From Arachis hypogaea (lineage: Eukaryota > Streptophyta > Magnoliopsida > Fabales > Fabaceae), in NCBI RefSeq assembly GCF_003086295.3, contig NW_027255457.1:7501-71500 (forward strand): 64,000 nt of DNA. The letters are read 5' to 3'. Positions 55,975-64,000 of the stretch are shown piece by piece (the stretch's first letter is position 1; each line of letters opens with the position of its first letter). The notes beneath the pieces are model-generated. The model saw only the letters and a program-made list of their open reading frames with translations, did no database searches and was not told where the DNA came from. A program made the position numbers and the translations under genes.

Positions 55975-57717
55975 TTTTATGCTTTTTTAGCGTTTTCAAG
56001 GTTTTTAGTGTTTCTAGGTTTTTTAGGGTTTTCTAGAGTTTTAAAGGTTTTCTAGGGTTTTTAGGGTTTTTTAGGAGTTTTTAGGATTCTCTAGGGGCTT
56101 TAGTGTTTTTTAGGGTTTTGTAGGGTTTGTTAGAATTTTCTAGTGTTTTGTAGGGTTTTTAGCATTTTTTAGGGTTTTATAGGGTTTTTAGAATTTTTAG
56201 GGTTTTGTAGGATTTTTTAGGGTTTTTAGGGTTCCTATTATTCTTATGGTTTTTTAGTGTTTTCTAAGGTTTTCTGGTGTTTTTACAATTTTCTAGAATT
56301 TTTCGGGGTTTTCTAGGATTTTCTAGAGTTTTAAGAGATTTTTAGGGTTTTCTACGGTTTTTAGGATATTTTATGGTTTTCTAGGGTTTTCTATGGATTT
56401 TAGAGTTTTCTTGGGTTATTAGGGTTTTTTAGAGTTTTCTTTGGTTTTTAGGATTTTCTAGGGTTTTTTAGGGTTTTCTAGGGTTTTTAGGATTTTTCTA
56501 AGGTTTTCTAGTGTTTTTTTATATTTTTAGGGTTTTTTTTAGAGTTTTCTAGGTTTTTTAGTGGTTTTTAAATTTTTATAGGGTTTATAGTATTTTTTAG
56601 GGTTTTTAGGGTTTTTAGTGTTTTTAAGGTTTTAAGGGTTTTTTAGGGTTTTCTAGGGGTTTTTAGTGTTTTTTAAGGTTTAAAGGGTTTTCTAGGGTTT
56701 TTTTAGGGTTTTTTGGATTTTCTAGGTTTTTATGATTTTTTTTAGGGTTTTCTAGGATTTTTTAGGTTTTCTAGGATGTTCTATGATTCTTATGGTTTTT
56801 TACGGTTTTCTAGAGTTTTTTACGGTTTTCTAGGATTTATTGGGGTTTTCTAGAGTTTTTGGAGTTTTTAGGGTTTTTCTATGGTTTTTACGATTTTCTA
56901 GGGTTTTTCGGGGTTTTCTAAGATTTTCTGGAGTTTTTACGGTTTTCTAGGGTTTTTCGGGGTTTTCTAGAGTGTTAAGAGTGTTTTAGGGTTTTCTACG
57001 GTTTTTAGGATTTTTTAGGGTTTTCTAGGGTTTTCTATGATTTTTAGGGTTTTCTTGGGTTTTTAGTGTTTTGTAGGGTTTTCTATGGTTTTTAGGGTTT
57101 TCAAGATTTTTTAGTGTTTTAAGTGTTTTTAGGGTTTTTTAGAATTTTCTAGGTTTTTTAGTGTTTTTTAGAGTTTTCTAGGGATTATAGTGTTTTTTAG
57201 GGTTTTCTAGGGGTTTTTGGTGTTTTTAAGGTTTTAAGGGTTTTTTAGGGTTTTCTAGGGGTTTTAGTGTTTTTTAAGGTTTTAAGGGTTTTCTAGGGTT
57301 TTTTAGATTTTTTAGGGTTTTCTAGGGTTTTCTAGGGTTTTCTAGGTTTTTTAGGGTGTTCTATGATTCTTAGGAATTTTTTAGGGTTTTCTAGGGTTTT
57401 TTATGGTTTTCTAGGGTTTTTTGGGGTTTTTTAGGGTTTTTTGGGGTTTTCTAGGGTTTTCTAGAGTTTTTGGAGTTTTTAGGGATTTCTAGGGTTTTTT
57501 AGGATTTTCTAGGGTTTTTTAGGATTTTCTAGGGCTTTTTAGGGATTTTTAGGGTTTTTTATTTTTCTAGGATCTTTTAAGATTTTTAGGGTTTTTTTGG
57601 GATTTTAGGGTTTTTTTTCTATTGTTTTCTATCGTTGTTAGGCTTTTTTTAGGGTTTCTAGAGATTTTTAGGGTTTTTTAGGGTTTTCAAAGATTTTCTA
57701 GAATTTTTAGGGTTTTA
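55975..57717. repeat. Fused double T/G block
   Basis: At about 1742 bp this is the longest T/G block. It begins as type A and near 56900 switches to the interior of type B (TTTTTCGGGGTTTTC repeated twice around 56905 and 56956). It mirrors the fused C/A block at 36237-37230. Confidence 0.65.
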
Positions 57718-58024
57718 ACCCAAAACACTAGAAAACACTAAAAAACCCTACAAAACCCTAGAAAACGCGAAAAACCTAGCAATTCCTAAAAAACCCTAGA
57801 GAATCTTAAATAATCCAAGAAAACCCTAAATACCCTGGAAAACCCTAGAAAATGCTAAAACCCTAGAAAACCCTAAAAAACCTAGAAAACACTAAAAACC
57901 ATAAAAAATCCTAAAAACCCTAGGAAACCCTAAAAAACCCTAAGAACCCTAGAAAACCCTAGAGAATTCTAAAAAAATCCTAGAAAACCCAGAAATCCCT
58001 AAAAACCCTAGAAAATGCTAAAAA

Positions 58025-58196
58025 CCCAAGAAAACCCTAAAAACCCCCTAGAAAACCCTAAAAATCCTAAAACCTTAGAAAACCCTAAAAAACCCAAAAA
58101 ACACTAAAAACCCAAGAAAACCCTAAAAACCCCCTAGAAAACCCTAAAAATCCTAAAACCTTAGAAAACCCTAAAAAACCCAAAAAACACTAAAAA
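58025..58196. repeat. 86-bp direct tandem duplication in a C/A block
   Basis: The segment starting CCCAAGAAAACCC and ending AACACTAAAAA occurs twice, at 58025 and 58111. Both copies share the short variant TAAAACCTTAG, so the duplication is recent. Confidence 0.75.
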
Positions 58197-61100
58197 ACTT
58201 TTTTATGCTTTTTTAGCGTTTTCAAGGTTTTTAGTGTTTCTAGGGTTTTTAGGATTTTTAGGGTTTTCTAGAGTTTTAAAGGTTTTCTACGGTTTTTAGG
58301 GTTTTTTAGGAGTTTTTAGGATTCTCTAGGGGCTTTAGTGTTTTTTAGGGTTTTGTAGGGTTTGTTAGAATTTTCTAGTGTTTTGTAGGGTTTTTAGCAT
58401 TTTTTAGGGTTTTCTAGGGTTTTTAGAATATTTTAGGGTTTTGTAGGATTTTTTAGGTTTTTTAGGGTTTCCTATCATTCTTATGGTTTTTTAGTGTTTT
58501 CTAAGGTTTTCTGGAGTTTTTACGGTTTTCTAGGATTTTCTAGAGTTTTAAGAGATTTTTAGGGTTTTCTACGGTTTTTAGGATTTTTTAGGGTTTTCTA
58601 TGGTTTTTAGAGTTTTCTTGGGTTATTAGTGTTTTTTAGGGTTTTCTTTGGTTTTTAGGATTTTCTAGGGTTTTTTAGGGTTTTCTAGGGTTTTTAGGAT
58701 TTTTCTAAGGTTTTCTAGTGTTTTTTTTATCTTTTTAGTGTTTTTTTAGAGTTTTCTAGATTTTTAGTGGTTTTTAAATTTTTATAGGGTTTATAGTATT
58801 TTTTAGGGTTTTTAAGGTTTTTAGTGTTTTTAAGGTTTTAAGGGTTTTTTAGGGTTTTCTAGGGGTTTTAGTGTTTTTTAAGGTTTAAAGGATTTTCTAG
58901 GGTTTTTTTAGGGTTTTTTGGGATTTTCTAGGGTTTTAGGATTTTTTTAGGGTTTTCTAGGATTTTTTAGGTTTTCTATGGTGTTCTATGATTCTTAGGG
59001 TTTTTTACGGTTTTCTAGAGTTTTACGGTTTTCTAGGATTTTTTGGGGTTTTCTAAAGTTTTTGGAGTTTTTAGGGTTTTTCTATGGTTTTTACGATTTT
59101 CTAGGGCTTTTTATGATTTTTTTAATTTTTCTAGGATATTTTAGGGATTTTAGGATTTTTTTTGGGTTTTCTATCGCTGTTAGGGTTTTTTAAGGTTTTC
59201 TATCGTTGTTAGGGTTTTTTTAGGGTTTCTAGAGATTTTTAGGGTTTTTTAGGGTTTTCTAAGATTTTCTAGAATTTTTAGGGTTTTTAACCCAAAACAC
59301 TAAACACTAAAAAACCCTACAAAACCCTAGAAAATGCGAAAAAACCGAATAAAACCGAGAAATTCCTAAAAAACCCTAGAAACCCTAAAAAACCCTAGAA
59401 AAACCCTAAAAACCCTAGAGAATCTTAAAAAATCCAGGAAATCCCTAAAAAACCCTGGAAAACCCTAGAAAACGCTAAAAACCTTAGTAAATCATATAAA
59501 ACGCTAGAAAACCCAAAAAAACCCTAGAAAACACTAAAAACCCTAAAAAATCCTAAAAACCCTAGGAAACCCTAAAAAAGCCCTAAAACACCCTAAGAAC
59601 CTTAGAAAATCCTAGAAAATGCTAAAAGCCCAAGAAAATGCTAACAAATCCTAGAAAACCCTAAAAAATTCTAAGAACTCTAGAAAACCCTAGAAACCCA
59701 AAAAACCCTAGAAAACCCTAAAAAACCCTTAAAAATCCTAAAAACCCTAAAAAACCCTAAAAAACTTTAGAAAACCCTAGAAAACCCTAAAAAACCCTAA
59801 GAAACCCTTAATATCCAAAAAACACTAAAAACCCAAGAAAACCCTAAAAACCGTAAAAGACTAAAAACCACTAGAAAACCCTAAAAAATCCTAAAAACCC
59901 TAGAAAACCCTAAAAACACTAAAATTTTTTTTTTTGCTTTTTTTAGCGTTTTCAATGTTTTTAAGTTTTCTAGGGTTTTTAGGGTTTTCTAGAGTTTTTA
60001 GGATTCTCTAGGGGTTTTAGTGTTTTTTAGGGTTTTGTAGGGTTTGTTAGAATTTTCTAGTGTTTTTTAGGCTTTTTAGCATTTTTTAGGGTTTTCTGGG
60101 GATTTTAGGATTTTTTAGGGTTTTGTAGGATTTTTTAGGTTTTTTAGGGTTATTAATCTTAGGATTTTTTAGAGTTTTCTAAGATTTTCTGGAGTTTTTA
60201 CGGTTTTCTAGGGTTTTTCGGGGTTTTCTAGAGTGTTAAGAGTGTTTTAGGGTTTTCTACGGTTTTTAGGATTTTTTAGGGTTTTCTATGGTTTTTAGGG
60301 TTTTCTTGGGTTTTTAGTGTTTTTTAGGGTTTTCTATGGTTTTTAGGGTTTTCAAGAGTTTTTTAGTGTTTTTAGTGTTTTTAGGGTTTTTTAGAATTTT
60401 CTAGGTTTTTTAGTGTTTTTTAGAGTTTTCTAGGGATTATAGTGTTTTTTAGGGTTTACTAGGGGTTTTTGGTGTTTTTAAGGTTTTAAGGGTTTTTTAG
60501 GATTTTCTAGGGGTTTTTAGTATTTTTTAAGGTTTTAAGGGTTTTCTAGGATTTTTTAGGGTTTTTTGGATTTTTTAGGGTTTTCTAGGTTTTTAGGGTT
60601 TTTAGGTTTTTTAGGGTGTTCTATGATTCTTAGGAATTTTTAGGGTTTTCTAGGGTTTTTTATGGTTTTCTAGGGTTTTTTGGGGTTTTCTAGGGTTTTC
60701 TAGAGTTTTTGGAGTTTTTAGGGATTTCTAGGGTTTTTTAGGATTTTCTAGGGTTTTTTAGGATTTTCTAGGGCTTTTTAGGGATTTTTAGGGTTTTTTA
60801 TTTTTTCTAGGATCTTTTAAGATTTTTAGGGTTTTTTTGGAATTTTAGGGTTTTTTTTCTATTGTTTTCTATCATTGTTAGGGTTTTTTTTAGGGTTTCT
60901 AGAGATTTTTAGGGTTTTTTAGGGTTTTCAAAGATTTTCTAGAATTTTTAGGGTTTTTAACCCAAAACACTAGAAAACACTAAAAAACCCTACAAAACCC
61001 TAGAAAACGCGAAAAAACCTAGAAATTCCTAAAAAATCCTAGAGAATCTTAAATAATCCAAGAAAACCCTAAATACCCTGGAAAACCCTAGAAAACGCTA

Positions 61101-64000
61101 AAACCCTAGAAAACACTAAAAACCATAAAAAATCCTAAAAACCCTAGGAAACCCTAAAAAACCCTAAGAACCATAGAAAACCCTAGAGAATTCTAAAAAA
61201 GTCCTAGAAAACCCAGAAATCCCTAAAAACCCTAGAAAATGCTAAAAACCCAAGAGAATGCTAAAAAAATCCTAGAAAACCCTAAAAAACTCTAAGAACT
61301 CTAGAAAACTCCAAGAAACCCTAGAAAACCGTAAAAAACCCTAGAAAACCATAAAAACCCAAAAAACCCTAGAAAACCCTAAAAACCCTAAAAACAAAAA
61401 AACCCTAGAAAACCCTAAAAAACTTTAGAAAACCCTAGAAAACCCTAAAAAACCATAAGAAATCCTAAATGTCCTAAAAACACTAAAAACCCAAGAAAAC
61501 CCTAAAAACCCCCTAGAAAACCCTAAAAATCCTAAAAACCATAGAAAACCCTAAAAAACCCAAAAAACACTAAAAAACTTTTTTATGCTTTTTTAGCGTT
61601 TTCAAGGTTTTTAGTGTTTCTAGGGTTTTTAGGGTTTTTAGGGTTTTCTAGAGTTTTAAAGGTTTTTAGGGTTTTTTAGGAGTTTTTAGGATTCTCTAGG
61701 GGCTTTAGTGTTTTTTAGGGTTTTGTAGGGTTTGTTAGAATTTTCTAGTGTTTTGTAGGGTTTTTAGCATTTTTTAGGGTTTTCTAGGGTTTTTAGAATT
61801 TTTAGGGTTTTGTAGGATTTTTTAGGTTTTTTAGGGTTTCCTATTATTCTTATGGTTTTTTAGTGTTTTCTAAGGTTTTCTGGAGTTTTTACGGTTTTCT
61901 AGGATTTTCTAGAGTTTTAAGAGATTTTTAGGGTTTTCTACGGTTTTTAGGATTTTTTAGGGTTTTCTATGGTTTTTAGAGTTTTCTTGGGTTATTAGTG
62001 TTTTTTAGGGTTTTCTTTGGTTTTTAGGATTTTCTAGGGTTTTTTAGGGTTTTCTAGGGTTTTTAGGATTTTTCTAAGGTTTTCTAGTGTTTTTTTATCT
62101 TTTTAGGGTTTTTTTTAGAGTTTTCTAGATTTTTAGTGGTTTTTAAATTTTTATAGGGTTTATAGTATTTTTTAGGGTTTTTAGGGTTTTTAGTGTTTTT
62201 AAGGTTTTAAGGGTTTTTTAGGGTTTTCTAGGGGTTTTTAGTGTTTTTTAAGGTTTAAAGGATTTTCTAGGGTTTTTTTAGGGTTTTTTGGGATTTTCTA
62301 GGGTTTTAGGATTTTTTAGGGTTTTCTAGGATTTTTTAGGTTTTCTATGGTGTTCTATGATTCTTAGGGTTTTTTACGGTTTTCTAGAGTTTTTTACGGT
62401 TTTCTAGGATTTTTTGGGGTTTTCTAGAGTTTTTGGAGTTTTTAGGGTTTTTCTATGGTTTTTACGATTTTCTAGGGCTTTTTATGATTTTTTTAATTTT
62501 TCTAGGATATTTTAGGGATTTTAGGATTTTTTTTTGGGTTTTCTATCGCTGTTAGGGTTTTTTAAGGTTTTCTATCGTTGTTAGGGTTTTTTTAGGGTTT
62601 CTAGAGATTTTTAGGGTTTTTTAGGGTTTTCTAAGATTTTCTAGAATTTTTAGGGTTTTTAACCCAAAACACTAGAAAACACTAAAAAACCCTACAAAAC
62701 CCTAGAAAATGCGAAAAAACCGAATAAAACCGAGAAATTCCTAAAAAACCCTAGAAACCCTAAAAAACCCTAGAAAAACCCTAAAAACCCTAGAGAATCT
62801 TAAAAAATCCAGGAAATCCCTAAAAAACCCTGGAAAACCCTAGAAAACGCTAAAAACCTTAGTAAATAATAAAAAACGCTAGAAAACCCAAAAAAAACCC
62901 TAGAAAACACTAAAAACCCTAAAAAATCCTAAAAACCCTAGGAAACCCTAAAAAACCCTAAAACACCCTAAGAACCTTAGAAAATCCTAGAAAATGCTAA
63001 AAGCCCAAGAAAATGCTAAAAAATCCTAGAAAACCCTAAAAAATTCTAAGAACTCTAGAAAACCCTAGAAACCCAAAAAACCCTAGAAAACCCTAAAAAA
63101 CCCTGAAAAATCCTAAAAACCCTAAAAAACCCTAAAAACCCTAAGAAACCCTTAATATCCAAAAAACACTAAAAACCCAAGAAAACCCTAAAAACCGTAA
63201 AAGACTAAAAACCACTAGAAAACCCTAAAAAATCCTAAAAACCCTAGAAAACCCTAAAAACACTAAAATTTTTTTTTTTGCTTTTTTTAGCGTTTTCAAT
63301 GTTTTTAAGTTTTCTAGGGTTTTTAGGGTTTTCTAGAGTTTTTAGGATTCTCTAGGGGTTTTAGTGTTTTTTAGGGTTTTGTAGGGTTTGTTAGAATTTT
63401 CTAGTGTTTTTAGGCTTTTTAGCATTTTTTAGGGTTTTCTGGGGATTGTAGGATTTTTTAGGGTTTTGTAGGATTTTTTAGGTTTTTTAGGGTTTCCTAT
63501 TAATCTTAGGATTTTTTAGAGTTTTCTAAGATTTTCTGGAGTTTTTACGGTTTTCTAGGGTTTTTCGGGGTTTTCTAGAGTGTTAAGAGTGTTTTAGGGT
63601 TTTCTACGGTTTTTAGGATTTTTTAGGGTTTTCTATGGTTTTTAGGGTTTTCTTGGGTTTTTAGTGTTTTTTAGGGTTTTCTATGGTTTTTAGGGTTTTC
63701 AAGAGTTTTTTAGTGTTTTTAGTGTTTTTAGGGTTTTTTAGAATTTTCTAGGTTTTTTAGTGTTTTTTAGAGTTTTCTAGGGATTATAGTGTTTTTTAGG
63801 GTTTACTAGGGGTTTTTGGTGTTTTTAAGGTTTTAAGGGTTTTTTAGGGTTTTCTAGGGGTTTTTAGTGTTTTTTAAGGTTTTAAGGGTTTTCTAGGGTT
63901 TTTTAGGGTTTTTTGGATTTTTTAGGGTTTTCTAGGGTTTTCTAGGGTTTTTTAGGTTTTTTAGGGTGTTCTATGATTCTTAGGAATTTTTAGGGTTTTC

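Larger units (their letters stand above)
52858..64000. repeat. Telomere-like satellite array, contig 2
   Basis: This is the same alternating satellite as the preceding contig. T/G to C/A junctions lie near 53474, 55152, 55471, 57717, 59289, 60959 and 62661. From 57717 on the spacing returns to the regular 1.57-1.70 kb. The first 500 bp are distorted by base loss and long T runs. The array continues past the end of the window. Confidence 0.92.

Noticed and set aside
14234..64000. Genuine chromosome-end telomere
   Set aside because: The words are degenerate, polarity alternates, and the sequence forms a 3.3-kb higher-order repeat; no long run of exact TTTAGGG is present.

Overview
The window looks like repeat-rich nuclear DNA from a dicot plant. 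It holds no ordinary cellular protein gene. The layout of the retrotransposon (tRNA-Asp primer site, Athila-type Gag-protease, a downstream plant-transposon-type ORF) and the rDNA-like spacer would fit a legume, possibly Arachis. That species guess rests on sequence style only and is weak.

Region 1 (1-1578) is GC-rich and resembles the intergenic spacer of 45S rDNA. It has two complete tandem units of 539 and 551 bp and the start of a third. The second and third repeats are each preceded by a TATTATAGGGGG(G)AGGGG box resembling the plant RNA polymerase I start site. After the last box the sequence changes into a unique GC-rich stretch that looks like the 5' external transcribed spacer. No 18S, 5.8S or 25S gene is present.

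Region 2 (1579-13143) is one complete LTR retrotransposon about 11.6 kb long, inserted in the ETS-like DNA. The LTRs are 2397 and 2393 bp and differ by eye at one substitution and eight single-base indels. The element carries an Athila-type gag-protease ORF, lacks reverse transcriptase, RNase H and most of integrase, keeps a short integrase-like tail in another frame, and has a second 502-aa ORF in the env position. It is therefore a non-autonomous Ty3/gypsy (Athila-lineage) element. Each LTR carries a cluster of twelve hairpin-forming inverted repeats whose arms co-vary.

Region 3 (14234-51857 and 52858-64000) is an almost pure satellite of degenerate plant-telomere-like words (TTTTTAGGG, TTTTCTAGGG). 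Its polarity flips every 0.5-1.1 kb. Two related inverted units alternate to give a higher-order repeat of about 3.3 kb. A 13.6-kb stretch at the start of the first satellite contig recurs about 24 kb later. Several truncated and fused blocks record past recombination.

Two runs of exactly 1000 N (13234-14233 and 51858-52857) are scaffolding placeholders. The adjacency of rDNA/retrotransposon and satellite is therefore not proven, and homopolymer drop-outs near both gaps show low base quality there. All comparisons were made by eye, without alignment software.
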